A stretch of 64,000 bases of DNA. Origin: Solirubrobacter sp963736505. GTDB taxonomy: Bacteria; Actinomycetota; Thermoleophilia; Solirubrobacterales; Solirubrobacteraceae. Below, in pieces: positions 33,606 to 42,511 of the stretch; within the stretch, counting starts at the first letter, position 1, and each line of letters starts with the position of its first letter. The stretch is from NCBI GenBank assembly GCA_963736505.1, contig CAVTOZ010000005.1, positions 124,001 to 188,000 on the forward strand. Direction: 5' to 3'. The notes beneath the pieces are model-generated. The model was not told where the DNA came from, made no database searches, and was given only the letters and a program-made list of their open reading frames with translations. Made by a program: the position numbers and the translations under genes.

Positions 33606-34502
33606 GTGAGCTCGGGCTTCTCCGCCTCAGACGCGCAGCACGACTTCTCCCGCGCCAGGCGTGCGCGGCTGCTGTCCGACGTCGCTCGCCGGCTGCGCCG
33701 CGAGCCGGACGACGTCGGCCTGATCCTGCCGTTCGAGGAGGTCGTCGAGGCGCTCGGCCGGACCGGGCAGGTCGACCGCGGGCTGCAGGTCGTGCCGCTC
33801 GACGCGATCGTCGGCACCGTCGACCGCGCCGTCGACTTCGACCGCGGCTTCCGCCCCACCTCGGCCCGGCTGCGCTCGCGCTGGGAGCGGATCGCGGCCG
33901 CCCAGCGGCGCGGCGAGGCGCTGCCGCCGATCTCGCTCTTCCAGGTCGGGGAGCTGTTCTTCGTGCGCGACGGGCATCACCGCGTGTCGGTCGCCAAGTC
34001 GCTCGGGCGCGAGGACATCGACGCGTACGTGACCGAGGTCACGACGCGGCTGAAGCTCGGCGCCGACCTGACCGTCTCCGAGCTGCCGCTGAAGGACCAC
34101 GAGCGGCTGTTCCGCGAGCGCGTCCCGCTCGACCAGGAGCGGCGCGCGCGGATCACGCTGTCGGACCCGTGGGACTTCGGCGTGCTCGCGGAGGCGGTCG
34201 AGGCGTGGGGCTTCCGGCTGATGCAGGAGCGCGGGCACTTCTACGAGCGCGCCGACGTCGCGCGGCAGTGGTTCGACGAGGAGTACGTGCCGGTGTCGGA
34301 GCTGATCGCCGGCGGCGACCTGGTCGAGCGCGGCGAGACGGAGACCGACGCGTACCTGCGCATGGCGGCCGACCGCTACCTGCTGCTGCGCACGCACGAA
34401 TGGTCCGGCCAGGTGCTCGACCAGCTGCGCCAGGCCGAGCAGCGCCGCTACCGCCGCCGGCACCGGCTCCCGCCGCGCCGTCCTCGCCGCTGGCCCTACT
34501 GA
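33606..34502 (+). CDS. ParB-N-like domain protein
   Basis: 298 residues. The central part (PPISLFQVGELFFVRDGHHRVSVAKSLG, about residues 115-142) is the ParB/sulfiredoxin nucleotide-binding fold with the GHHR motif. No helix-turn-helix typical of chromosomal ParB follows; instead there is a helical region and a very basic C-terminus (RRRHRLPPRRPRRWPY). Probably a CTPase- or nuclease-like relative rather than the segregation protein. GTG start, 17 bp after the STAS gene. Confidence 0.72.
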   Translation: MSSGFSASDAQHDFSRARRARLLSDVARRLRREPDDVGLILPFEEVVEALGRTGQVDRGLQVVPLDAIVGTVDRAVDFDRGFRPTSARLRSRWERIAAAQRRGEALPPISLFQVGELFFVRDGHHRVSVAKSLGREDIDAYVTEVTTRLKLGADLTVSELPLKDHERLFRERVPLDQERRARITLSDPWDFGVLAEAVEAWGFRLMQERGHFYERADVARQWFDEEYVPVSELIAGGDLVERGETETDAYLRMAADRYLLLRTHEWSGQVLDQLRQAEQRRYRRRHRLPPRRPRRWPY

Positions 34503-34570
34503 GCGCCCGGATCTCGCCTGCGGCGACCCCGGTTCGCTCACGGGGGTTAGAGAGACCGCTTCGCTTCCCC

Positions 34571-34595
34571 GTTTCCGGCCCTGCCCCTTGGGTAG
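34571..34595 (+). promoter_or_regulatory. Candidate SigB/F-type promoter of the BON-domain gene
   Basis: GTTTCC (34571-34576), 13-nt spacer, GGGTAG (34590-34595); GAAGAGGT and the ATG at 34606 follow. The best match in the window to the GTTT-N15-GGGTA form. Confidence 0.6.
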
Positions 34596-34605
34596 CCGAA
34601 GAGGT

Positions 34606-35100
34606 ATGAGAACCCCCATCAGCTTCGCTCTGGGGCTCGCCGCCGGAGCCGCCGCAGCGCACTTCCTGGATCCGGCCAGCGGCCGCAGACGCCGCCACCA
34701 GGTCGCCGATCAGGCGCAGTCGAAGGCGACGCACGCCGCGTCCGCCGTCCAGTCGCAGGCGACGGCCGCGGCGCATCAGGCCAAGGGCATGGCGCACGCC
34801 GTCACGCCGAGCGGCGCGCGCCTCGAGGACCCGGACGACGTCACGCTCGCCCACAAGGTCGAGACAGAGATCTTCCGCGCGTCCGACGCGCCGAAGGGCA
34901 GCGTGTCGGTGGACGTCCAGGCCGGCGTCGCCACGCTGCGCGGCGAGGTCGCCGAGCAGGAGTGGGTCGAGAAGCTGGCCGACGAGGCCGGCCACGTCGA
35001 CGGCATCCAGGGCGTCCAGAACCTCCTGCACACGCCCGGGACGCCCACGCCCGAGGCCGCCCCGCGCGGCTGGGCGACCGAGCGTCTGCACTCCTCCTAG
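34606..35100 (+). CDS. BON-domain protein with YtxH-like N-terminus
   Basis: 164 residues. A short N-terminal hydrophobic Gly/Ala-rich segment (SFALGLAAGAAAAHFLDP) leads into a basic patch and an Ala/Gln-rich helix. The BON domain is at about residues 83-145 (DDVTLAHKVETEIFR, GSVSVDVQAGVATLRGEV, VDGIQGVQNLL). BON proteins such as OsmY are stress-induced membrane or periplasmic proteins, consistent with the strong SigB-type promoter in front. Confidence 0.9.
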   Translation: MRTPISFALGLAAGAAAAHFLDPASGRRRRHQVADQAQSKATHAASAVQSQATAAAHQAKGMAHAVTPSGARLEDPDDVTLAHKVETEIFRASDAPKGSVSVDVQAGVATLRGEVAEQEWVEKLADEAGHVDGIQGVQNLLHTPGTPTPEAAPRGWATERLHSS

Positions 35101-35103
35101 CGG

Positions 35104-35424
35104 TCAGTCGTCCCGCGCGCCCGGGTGTCCGTCCCCGGGCCACGGGGCGAGGACGATCAGCAGGCGCGCGTCGGTGACGGCGCGCACCGCATGGCGCTCG
35201 TTGGGCTCGAAGACGGCCCCGAGGCCGGCGCCGCCGGTCTGGCCCGCGAGGTCGACCTCGCCGTCGATCACGACGACGTAGGCGCGCTCGTGGACCTGGT
35301 GCTCCTGCAGCTCCTTGCCGGCGGCCAGCTCGATCAGGATCGAGCGCGCCTCGCCGCGCGCGGAGTGCAGGATGCGCGGACGGTGGGGCTCGATTTCGAG
35401 CGTGCGCAGATCCCAGTGCTCCAT
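35104..35424 (-). CDS. Small cupin-domain protein
   Basis: 106 residues; single-domain cupin: LIELAAGKELQEHQVHERAYVVV and a second strand block VFEPNERHAVRAV. The His/Glu metal-ligand set (H-x-H-type, EHQVHE, later His) is mostly present. ATG at 35424; 11 bp after the sigma-factor stop on the same strand, so probably co-transcribed with it. Confidence 0.85.
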   Translation of the reverse strand: MEHWDLRTLEIEPHRPRILHSARGEARSILIELAAGKELQEHQVHERAYVVVIDGEVDLAGQTGGAGLGAVFEPNERHAVRAVTDARLLIVLAPWPGDGHPGARDD

Positions 35425-35435
35425 GGCACCGGAGC

Positions 35436-36233
35436 CTATTCCTCCGCGGCTTCGCGCAGCCGTGCGATGGCCTGCCGGATGATGCGCGAGACGTGCATCT
35501 GCGAGACGCCGACGTGCTCCCCGATCTCGGCCTGCGTGAGGTCCTCGGCGAAGCGCAGGCGCAGCACCTCGCGCTCGCGCTCGCTCAGCACGCGCATCAG
35601 GCGCTCGACGGTCGCCGACGCCTCGGCGACGTTGAAGCCGGGGTCCTCGATGCCCACCGCGCCGGCCAGCGGGTCGGCGTCCTCGTCGTCGTCGCGCGGG
35701 CGGTCGAGCGAGACGGCGCGGTACGCCGCAGCGGCCTCGCGCGCCTCGAGCACCTGCTCGACCGTCGTGTCGAGCCGGCGCGCGATCTCGTCCATCGTCG
35801 GCGCGCGGCCGAGCTCGTGCAGCAGCGCCTCGCTCGTGGGCTCGAGCTTGACGGCCAGCTCCTGCAGGTCGCGCGGGACGCGTACCGACCAGCCCTTGTC
35901 GCGGAAGTGACGCTTCAGCTCGCCGAGGATGGTCGGGACGGCGAAGCTCGAGAACGCGGTCTGGCGCTCGGGATCGAAGCGGTCGATCGCCTTCAGCAGC
36001 CCGAGCGAGGCGACCTGGTTGAGGTCGTCGAGCAGCTCGCCCCCGCGCTGGTAGCGGCGGGCCAGCTGGCGCGCGAGCGGGAGGAACCGCTCGACCAGCG
36101 CCGCGCGCGCGTCCTGGTCGCCCGCGCGGGCGCGTTCCAGCAGCCGTCGGTCGGCCCGGCTGCGCGCCGCTCGACCGTCGGCGTCGGCGGGGTATGCTCG
36201 GGTTTCGGTATCGCGGTCTTCGATGTGCTCCAC
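35436..36233 (-). CDS. SigB/SigF-type RNA polymerase sigma factor
   Basis: 265 residues. Region 2 (FLPLARQLARRYQRGGELLDDLNQVASLGLLKAIDRFD; FSSFAVPTILGELKRHFRDKGW), region 3 (GRAPTMDEIARRLDTTVEQVLEA) and region 4 (LTQAEIGEHVGVSQMHVSRII). Third group 3 factor in the window, closely similar to that at 29716. The GTG at 36233 (then EHIEDRDTETRAYP) is chosen; upstream codons lack similarity. Confidence 0.92.
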   Translation of the reverse strand: MEHIEDRDTETRAYPADADGRAARSRADRRLLERARAGDQDARAALVERFLPLARQLARRYQRGGELLDDLNQVASLGLLKAIDRFDPERQTAFSSFAVPTILGELKRHFRDKGWSVRVPRDLQELAVKLEPTSEALLHELGRAPTMDEIARRLDTTVEQVLEAREAAAAYRAVSLDRPRDDDEDADPLAGAVGIEDPGFNVAEASATVERLMRVLSEREREVLRLRFAEDLTQAEIGEHVGVSQMHVSRIIRQAIARLREAAEE

Positions 36234-36339
36234 AGCCCAGCGCCTGTCGGTGGGATCGGACGCCGGGGTGCAAGGGCGCTCGGGATCCGCGGCAGGTTTC
36301 AGGGCCGGGGTCCTACGGATTGTAGACGGCAGTGCACGG

Positions 36340-36951
36340 ATGAACATGACCACAAGCGAACGAAGCCTCCGGATCCTCCTGGCGAACGAGCGCGAGGAGG
36401 ACCTCCAGGCGCTCGGCGACGTCCTCGACGAGCTCGGCCATGAGGTCACGCCGTTCGCGGTCTCGGTCGCCGAGGCCGTCGACCTGATCGCGCGCGAGGA
36501 CCCCGACGTCGCGTTCGTGGTGCTCGACAACGACGACGAGCACGCGCTCGCGCTGATCTCCGAGACCGTCGAGTACGCGTCCGGCCCGGTGCTGGTGAGC
36601 GTCCGCGAGGCGAAGGATCCGGCGGTGATCGCGCGCGCCGCCGACATGGGCATCTCGGGCTACGTCGACTCCTGGAGCCCGCACGACGTGCAGGCGGCGA
36701 TCGAGGTGGCGCTGCGGCGCTACCGCGCGGAGACGCGGCTGAACGAGAAGGTCGACCAGCTGGAGACCGCGCTGGAGCGGCGGACCGTGATCGAGCGCGC
36801 CAAGGGCGTGCTGATGGAGCGCCACCAGGTCGGCGAGCAGGACGCGTTCCAGCTGCTGCGCGAGCATGCGCGCGGCGGCGGGCGGCGGGTGGTGGACGTC
36901 GCCCAGACGGTGCTCGACGGGCACGCGCTGCTACCGAAGCAGTCCCGCTAG
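36340..36951 (+). CDS. ANTAR-domain response regulator (RNA-binding antiterminator)
   Basis: 203 residues. An N-terminal receiver-like domain (LRILLANEREEDLQALGDVL, VLDNDDEHAL) is linked by a coiled coil (LNEKVDQLETALERR) to an ANTAR domain (VIERAKGVLMERHQVGEQDAFQLLREHA). ANTAR proteins bind paired hexaloop hairpins in nascent RNA. The receiver lacks some usual acidic-pocket residues, so phosphorylation is doubtful. Divergent from the sigma-factor gene. Confidence 0.9.
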   Translation: MNMTTSERSLRILLANEREEDLQALGDVLDELGHEVTPFAVSVAEAVDLIAREDPDVAFVVLDNDDEHALALISETVEYASGPVLVSVREAKDPAVIARAADMGISGYVDSWSPHDVQAAIEVALRRYRAETRLNEKVDQLETALERRTVIERAKGVLMERHQVGEQDAFQLLREHARGGGRRVVDVAQTVLDGHALLPKQSR

Positions 36952-37686
36952 CTCCTCCACCAGCGCGGCCGGGCCGGCGATGTGCCAGCGCACGCCGGCC
37001 TCGACCACGCGCGCCTCGCCGCCGGCCTGCGTCACCAGCAGCGCGCCCGGGAGCCAGTCCCACGGATCGGCGTCCGGCTGGATCCAGGCGTCGAGGCGGC
37101 CGGCCGCGATCCACGCGAGCTCGAGCGAGCCCGGGCCGGCGTGGCGGATCAGCCCGCAGCGGTCGAGCAGCCGGTGCGCGGTCTCGCGCACGCCGGGCAG
37201 CACGAGCCGGTCCTGGCGCAGGAACGTGGCGACGTGCGCGTCCTGGAGCGGACGTCCCTGTCGCACGCGGTTGACGCCGGCGGCGCCGCGGCGGGCCGTA
37301 TGGAGCTCGCCGGCGCCAGGATCGAGGACCGCCGCGACGGCGGTGCCGCGCTCGTCCTCGAGCGCGACCGCGCTGCACCAGCCGCCCGGGATGCCGTTCG
37401 CGAACGCGACGGTCCCGTCGATGCCGTCGATCAGCCAGCGGCGCCCGCCGCCGTGCGTGCTGGTGCCCTCCTCGCCGAGGATCCCGTCGTCCGGGCGGTG
37501 CTCGCGCACGACGGCGACGGCCGCCGCCTCGGACTCCGCGTCGGCTTCCGTGACGAGATCGGCGGGGACGCTCTTGGCGCGCGGGTTGAGCGGCCTAGAC
37601 CGAGCCTGGACGGCCGCACGGGCGGCCGCTTGCACCGCGGCGATCGCGACGGCCAGGTCGCCCTCTGACGATTGGCCTCGGTGCAC
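36931..37686 (-). CDS. Inositol monophosphatase family phosphatase
   Basis: 251 residues. VTEADAESEAAAVAVVREH, GEEGTS, WLIDGIDGTVAFANGIP (metal-binding IDGIDGT) and the late ADPWDWLPGALLV motif are those of IMPase-like phosphatases, including HisN-type histidinol phosphatases and inositol phosphatases. GTG at 37686 chosen because it begins the first helix. Substrate not resolvable. Confidence 0.88.
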   Translation of the reverse strand: MHRGQSSEGDLAVAIAAVQAAARAAVQARSRPLNPRAKSVPADLVTEADAESEAAAVAVVREHRPDDGILGEEGTSTHGGGRRWLIDGIDGTVAFANGIPGGWCSAVALEDERGTAVAAVLDPGAGELHTARRGAAGVNRVRQGRPLQDAHVATFLRQDRLVLPGVRETAHRLLDRCGLIRHAGPGSLELAWIAAGRLDAWIQPDADPWDWLPGALLVTQAGGEARVVEAGVRWHIAGPAALVEELAGLLR

Positions 37687-37738
37687 GGAGGGAATGTATG
37701 ACGTACCGTCAACCAACGAGACAAGGGGAAGCGTTCTC

Positions 37739-38857
37739 GTGATCGGAGTACTCATCGCCGTGCTGCTCGCGGCGCTCGTCTACGCGTTGTGCCTCGCGCT
37801 CGGCCTGCCGGCCATCGTCGGAATCGTCGCGGCCATCCTCGTCCTGCTCGCCGGGATCCCGATCAGGTGGCTACGGCCTCGGCTCCCGCTGGGGAGGGAG
37901 GCGCGGGCTCTGACCCCCGCATCCGGCAACGGGGCGGCCGTCAGGGACGGCCGCCAAGCCGGCCCCGCGCTGGAGCTCGCCGACTTCAAGCGCGCCTTCG
38001 GGCGCTTCCGCAAGGACGTCGTGACCGACGACGCGGCGGCGCTGACGTACTACTCGCTGCTGTCGCTGTTCCCCGCGCTGCTGTTCTTCGCGGCGGTGCT
38101 CGGCGTGTTCGGGCAGGAAGGGCTGATCACCAACGCCGCGTCGTATCTGAAGGACGCCGGCGCGCCGCCTTCGACCGTCGACGCGGTGACGAGCGCGCTG
38201 CAGTCCGCGCAGGACCACCGCAGCACGGCGATCGTCGCGCTCGTGATCGGCCTCGCGACGGCGTTGAACGGCGCCTCCGGCGCGTTCGGCGCGGCGGGGC
38301 GCGCGCTGAACCGGATCTTCCGCGTCGAGGAGGGCCGCGGCTTCGTGGGCCACAAGGTCCACGACCTCAAGTGGACGCTGATCGTGGCCGTCCTGACGCT
38401 GATCACGTTCGTGCTGATCTTCCTCGGCGGCGGGCTCGCCTCGGATGTGCTCGGCAGGATCGGGCTCGGGGAGGGCGCCGCGACCGTCTGGCGGATCGCG
38501 CGCTGGCCGGCGGCGCTGGGCGTCGCGATGACGATCTACGCGATCGTCTACTACGCGGCGCCGAACGTGGAGGTGCGCCGCTTCCGCTGGATCACGCCCG
38601 GGGCGATCGTCGGCGTCGTGCTGTGGATCCTCGCGTCGGCGGTGTTCTTCGTCTACGTGTCGAACTTCTCGTCGTACTCGGCCACCTACGGCGCGTTCGC
38701 GGGCGCCGTGATCCTGCTCGTCTGGCTGTGGATCACGAACGTCGTGCTGCTGTTCGGGGCCGAGCTGAACGCGGTCGTGGACCTGCGGCGCTCGGCGTAC
38801 CTGCCGCTCAGCTACGACGGGCCGGTGCTGCCGGAGAAGGAGCCGGCAGAGGCGTGA
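37739..38857 (+). CDS. YihY/BrkB family membrane protein
   Basis: 372 residues, about eight membrane helices. Two N-terminal helices precede the YihY core: DDAAALTYYSLLSLFPALLFF, LGGGLASDVL and the late ATYGAFAGAVILLVWLWITN followed by LLFGAELNAV. Function of the family is unresolved (once misnamed RNase BN). GTG at 37739 with GGGGA nine bases upstream; an ATG at 37694 would add 15 residues. The 3' end overlaps the convergent helicase gene by 50 nt. Confidence 0.9.
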   Translation: MIGVLIAVLLAALVYALCLALGLPAIVGIVAAILVLLAGIPIRWLRPRLPLGREARALTPASGNGAAVRDGRQAGPALELADFKRAFGRFRKDVVTDDAAALTYYSLLSLFPALLFFAAVLGVFGQEGLITNAASYLKDAGAPPSTVDAVTSALQSAQDHRSTAIVALVIGLATALNGASGAFGAAGRALNRIFRVEEGRGFVGHKVHDLKWTLIVAVLTLITFVLIFLGGGLASDVLGRIGLGEGAATVWRIARWPAALGVAMTIYAIVYYAAPNVEVRRFRWITPGAIVGVVLWILASAVFFVYVSNFSSYSATYGAFAGAVILLVWLWITNVVLLFGAELNAVVDLRRSAYLPLSYDGPVLPEKEPAEA

Positions 38858-41800
38858 GCGTCCGCGACTCCGGGTGGCTGCACAGCGCGGCGCGCCCGGG
38901 GCACTCGCCGCACAGCTCGCGGTGCGGCGTGCGCGTGACCGGGTAGCGGTGCTCGAGGATCCCGGTCGCGAGGTCTGACAGGCGGCCGGCGAGGTCCGGC
39001 GCGTCGGCGGCCGTGAAGGTCGCCGTCACGGGCTCGTCAGGGCGCTCGAGGAAGCAGTGGGCGACCTCGACGCGCGGCGCGCCGTCGCGCAGGGCGGCGA
39101 GCGCGTAGACGAGCTGCTGGCTGGCGTAGTCGCGCTCGACGATCTCGCGCGGGTCGTCGCCGGCGGCGAGCTGGTGCGACTTGTAGTCGATCACGAGCGC
39201 CGCGCCGTCGGCCTCGTGGGCGAGCACGTCGACGAACCCGTTCACGAGCGGGCCGGCGCCCTGCTCGTCGAGCGCGAACGCGAACGCCGCCTCGCGCTGG
39301 ACACGCCGCGCGGTCGCGAGACGGGCGTTGAGCGAGGACGTGGCGAACGCGTGGACGAGCTCGCTGATCTGGTCGATCTCGTCGTCGCTGGGAAGCGCGC
39401 CGATCCGCTCGGCGATCGCGAGGATCGCCTCGCGGCCGGGCGGCTCGGGGCGCGTGAAGTCCAGCTCCTCCAGCGCGATGTGGACGAGCGTGCCGCGGAC
39501 GCGCGGGTCGAGCGCGTGGACCGGTTCGACGTCCTCGTCCTCGTGCAGGGGCGGCGGGGCGGGCACGTCGGGCAGCCGCAGGATCCGCCGCAGGTAGAAG
39601 CGGTAGCCGCACTTGCCGTAGTCGGAGACCTGCGAGAACGAGAGCCGTTGCGGCGCGGGCCGGGGCCGGGCCGGCGCCTGCGGCACGGCGGCGGGCACGG
39701 CCGGCAGCGAGGTGGACGGGACGGCGCGGGCGGGCGCGCGCGGCGCCAGCGCCTCGGCGGGCAGGGTGTCCGGCGTGTTGAGCCAGGTGCGGACGCGCGC
39801 GGGGCGGCCGTCGAACTCGCGCGTGACGACCGCGTCCTGCGCGATCGCGGGGTCGCCCGCGACGGCGCGCGCGATCCAGTCGATCGGCGGGCCGCCGGGG
39901 CGCGGCGCCGGCCACTTCTCGGTGTCGGTGCCGCCCGACAGGATCAGCAGCTCCTGCGCTCGCGTCATCGCGACGTAGAACAGGCGCCGCTCCTCCTCCG
40001 CGTCGGCCTGGATCTCGTGCTCGGCCAGCCGCTCCCACGCCGGCGTCGGGACGCTGTCGCCGCCGCCCAGCGCGTAGAGGCGCAGGCCCGGCGTGCCGTC
40101 GCGGCCGACCAGCAGCGGCGAGCGGCGCGCGCCCGACTGGCGCCCGAGGTCGGCGACGCAGACCACGGGGAACTCGAGCCCCTTGGCGCGGTGGATCGTC
40201 ATCAGGCGCACGGCGTCGAGCCCCTCGGACTCCAGCGCCGCCTCGCCCTCGCGCGCCTCGGCCAGGTCGCGCGCGGCGGCGTCGGCGAGGAAGCCGCGCA
40301 GGTCGCGCCCCTCGGCCCGCTCGTACTCGCGCGCCAGCCGCATCAGCTTGCGCAGGTTCGCGAGCCGGCGGTCGCCGCCGGGCCGCGAGAGCACCGCGAG
40401 GTCATACCCGGTCGCCGCGATCGCGCGCTCCAGCAGGACCTCCAGCGGCGCCCGCTCGGCGCGGTCGCGCTCGGTCGCGAGCAGCCGCCCGAGCACCCCG
40501 ACCCGCCCCACCTCGTCATCCCCGACGACCGCGAGCCGCCGGGCGACCGAGGCGCCGCCGCGTGGCGGGACGACCTCGCCGCCGCGCGACGCGACGATCT
40601 CGCCGTTCGTCTCCCGGGCGAGCTCCTGGAGGGCGTTCCAGAGGCCTCGGCGCTCGCCGCCGGGGCCGAGCTCCCTCCCCGCCTCGGCGAGCAGGATCAG
40701 GGTGTCGGTGCCGGCGCCGCAGAACGGGGAGGCGAGGATCGTCAGCAGCGCGCCCTCGTCGCGTGGGTTGGCGAGCACGCGCAGCCAGGCGAGGCCGTCG
40801 CGGACCTGCTCCTGCGACCAGTACCCGCGGCCGCCGACGACGTACGTCGGCAGGCCCTGCTCCTCGAGCGCCTGCTCGAGCAGCCGCAGCGAGCCGGTCG
40901 CGCGCACGAGCACGACGCATTCGCCGGGGCGGCGGCCGGCCTCGACCTCCTCGCGCAGCCGGTGCGCGATCAGCCGGGCCTCGGCGCGCCGCCACGGGTT
41001 GTCGCCGCCGGCGTCGAGGCCGAGCCCCTCGCCGAGGTCGTCCCAGCACTTGGTGTCGGTGACGAGCAGCTCGACGGGCGGCGCGCCGCTCGGCGGCGCG
41101 AGGTCGAACAGCCGCATGACGCCGTCGGGGGGCACCTCGACGCGGCCGGCGCGCAGCGGCGAGAAGCGCTCGCCCAGCTCCAGCGCGAACGTCGCGTTGA
41201 GCACGTCCAGCAGCTCCTCGCGCGAGCGGAAGTTGACGGCGAGCGTGCGCACGCGCTCCGCCCCGAGCGTCGCCGCGCGAGCGCGGAAGATGCCGACGTC
41301 GGCGTGCCGGAAGCGGTAGATCGACTGGAATTCGTCGCCGACCGCGAACAGGTTGTCGCGCTCGAGCGCCTCCAGGATCTCGAGCTGGATCCCGTTCGTG
41401 TCCTGGAACTCGTCGACCATGATCAGCGCGAACCGCTCGGCCCAGCGCACCCGAGTCGCCGGGTCGGCCAGCAGGTCGCGCACGCGTAGCTCGAGGTCGT
41501 CGAAGTCGACCGCCGCCCGCGCCGCCTTCGCCGCCTCGTAGACCTCGCCGAAGCGGTCGAGCAGGCCGTCGATCAGCGCCAGCGCCGAGCGGGCGTGATG
41601 CGCCGCGCAGGCGGAGCGGTGGGCGGCCCACGCCTCCCGGTACGCCTCGCACGCGTCGCTCTCCAGCGCCTTCGCCCCGCGCTTCATCTCGGCCGGCCCG
41701 AGGTCGCCCGGCCAGGGGGTGCCGGGGGCGCTCGCCAGCAGCTCGCGGCACGCGGACAGGGCGTCGCGGGCGGCGGTGACGCGGACTCCGGCGCCGGCGA

Positions 41801-42407
41801 GCTTGAGGTCGGCGACCGCGGCCTCGCAGGCCGCGGCCAGGGCGTCGGAGCCCGGCGCGGGCGACTGCGGCGGGATCGCGAGCCGGGGGCGGGCGTGGCC
41901 GCGGGCGCGCAGCGAGCCGTAGGCGCCGAGGACGAGGTCGCGCAGGGCGGGGCCGTAGGACGCGGCGAGGTCGATCGCGTCGGCGCCGCGGCCCCAGGCG
42001 TTCAGCGCGTCCTCGTACGCGGCGGCCGCGACGCGCGAGGCGGCGGGCTCGTCGAGCACCTCGAAGCGCGGGTCGAGGCCGGCGGCGAGCGGCTGGGAGC
42101 GCAGCACGCGCGCGCAGAACCCGTGGATCGTGCCGATCCACGCCGCGTCGACGGCGCGCGCGTGCTCGGCCTCGCCCAGCTCGGTCAACCGGCGCTTCAG
42201 CCGCTCCGCGAACTCGCCCGCCGCCTTCTCGGTGAACGTGAGCGCGAGGATCGAGCCGACCGGGACCTCGTCGTGCAGCACCGCCTCGGCGAAGCGCTCG
42301 ACCATCACCGCCGTCTTGCCCGAGCCCGCGTTGGCGGCGAGCAGCGACGCGCCGGTCCGCGACCGGATCGCCGCGCGCTGCTCGGGCGTGAAGGCGGGGC
42401 GGCTCAT
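38808..42407 (-). CDS. AddA-like UvrD helicase-nuclease
   Basis: 1199 residues. Superfamily 1A helicase motifs: LLAANAGSGKTAVMVERF (Walker A), LTFTEKAAGEF, IMVDEFQDTN (Walker B), VNFRSREELL, MTIHRAKGLEFPVV, YVAMTRAQELL. The C-terminal RecB-type nuclease has GTLVHIALEEL, GFVDVLAHEADG...VIDYKSHQL, and a Fe-S cluster set (an upstream CGYRFYL Cys plus CGECPGRAALC). It processes double-strand breaks for recombination with the upstream AddB-like subunit. The ATG at 42407 overlaps the stop of the 35-codon ORF. Confidence 0.93.
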   Translation of the reverse strand: MSRPAFTPEQRAAIRSRTGASLLAANAGSGKTAVMVERFAEAVLHDEVPVGSILALTFTEKAAGEFAERLKRRLTELGEAEHARAVDAAWIGTIHGFCARVLRSQPLAAGLDPRFEVLDEPAASRVAAAAYEDALNAWGRGADAIDLAASYGPALRDLVLGAYGSLRARGHARPRLAIPPQSPAPGSDALAAACEAAVADLKLAGAGVRVTAARDALSACRELLASAPGTPWPGDLGPAEMKRGAKALESDACEAYREAWAAHRSACAAHHARSALALIDGLLDRFGEVYEAAKAARAAVDFDDLELRVRDLLADPATRVRWAERFALIMVDEFQDTNGIQLEILEALERDNLFAVGDEFQSIYRFRHADVGIFRARAATLGAERVRTLAVNFRSREELLDVLNATFALELGERFSPLRAGRVEVPPDGVMRLFDLAPPSGAPPVELLVTDTKCWDDLGEGLGLDAGGDNPWRRAEARLIAHRLREEVEAGRRPGECVVLVRATGSLRLLEQALEEQGLPTYVVGGRGYWSQEQVRDGLAWLRVLANPRDEGALLTILASPFCGAGTDTLILLAEAGRELGPGGERRGLWNALQELARETNGEIVASRGGEVVPPRGGASVARRLAVVGDDEVGRVGVLGRLLATERDRAERAPLEVLLERAIAATGYDLAVLSRPGGDRRLANLRKLMRLAREYERAEGRDLRGFLADAAARDLAEAREGEAALESEGLDAVRLMTIHRAKGLEFPVVCVADLGRQSGARRSPLLVGRDGTPGLRLYALGGGDSVPTPAWERLAEHEIQADAEEERRLFYVAMTRAQELLILSGGTDTEKWPAPRPGGPPIDWIARAVAGDPAIAQDAVVTREFDGRPARVRTWLNTPDTLPAEALAPRAPARAVPSTSLPAVPAAVPQAPARPRPAPQRLSFSQVSDYGKCGYRFYLRRILRLPDVPAPPPLHEDEDVEPVHALDPRVRGTLVHIALEELDFTRPEPPGREAILAIAERIGALPSDDEIDQISELVHAFATSSLNARLATARRVQREAAFAFALDEQGAGPLVNGFVDVLAHEADGAALVIDYKSHQLAAGDDPREIVERDYASQQLVYALAALRDGAPRVEVAHCFLERPDEPVTATFTAADAPDLAGRLSDLATGILEHRYPVTRTPHRELCGECPGRAALCSHPESRTLTPLPAPSPAAPARRS

Positions 42408-42511
42408 GCGGCGGGGCCGCGCGGGCGGTCGGACGCGTCCTTGCGCGGCTCGCCGGCCACGAAGACGCGTGGGAGCAGGATCGCGAGCAGGCGCGTGAGG
42501 TCGACGCTCAT
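42404..42511 (-). CDS. Coupled 35-residue micro-ORF between addB-like and addA-like genes
   Basis: 35 codons: begins MSVDLTRLLAILLPRVFVAG, then a basic Pro/Arg tail. Its ATG overlaps the stop of the upstream gene (ATGA) and its own TGA overlaps the ATG of the downstream gene (ATGA), so it fills the junction exactly. A hydrophobic helix at residues 4-18 could contact a partner or membrane. It may be a true small subunit or a relay that keeps ribosomes coupled between the two subunits. No homology recognised. Confidence 0.5.
   Translation of the reverse strand: MSVDLTRLLAILLPRVFVAGEPRKDASDRPRGPAA

Noticed and set aside
37694..37738. ATG at 37694 as start of the YihY gene
   Set aside because: GGAGGG is only two to three bases from the ATG; the GTG at 37739 has better ribosome-binding-site spacing, though this is not certain.
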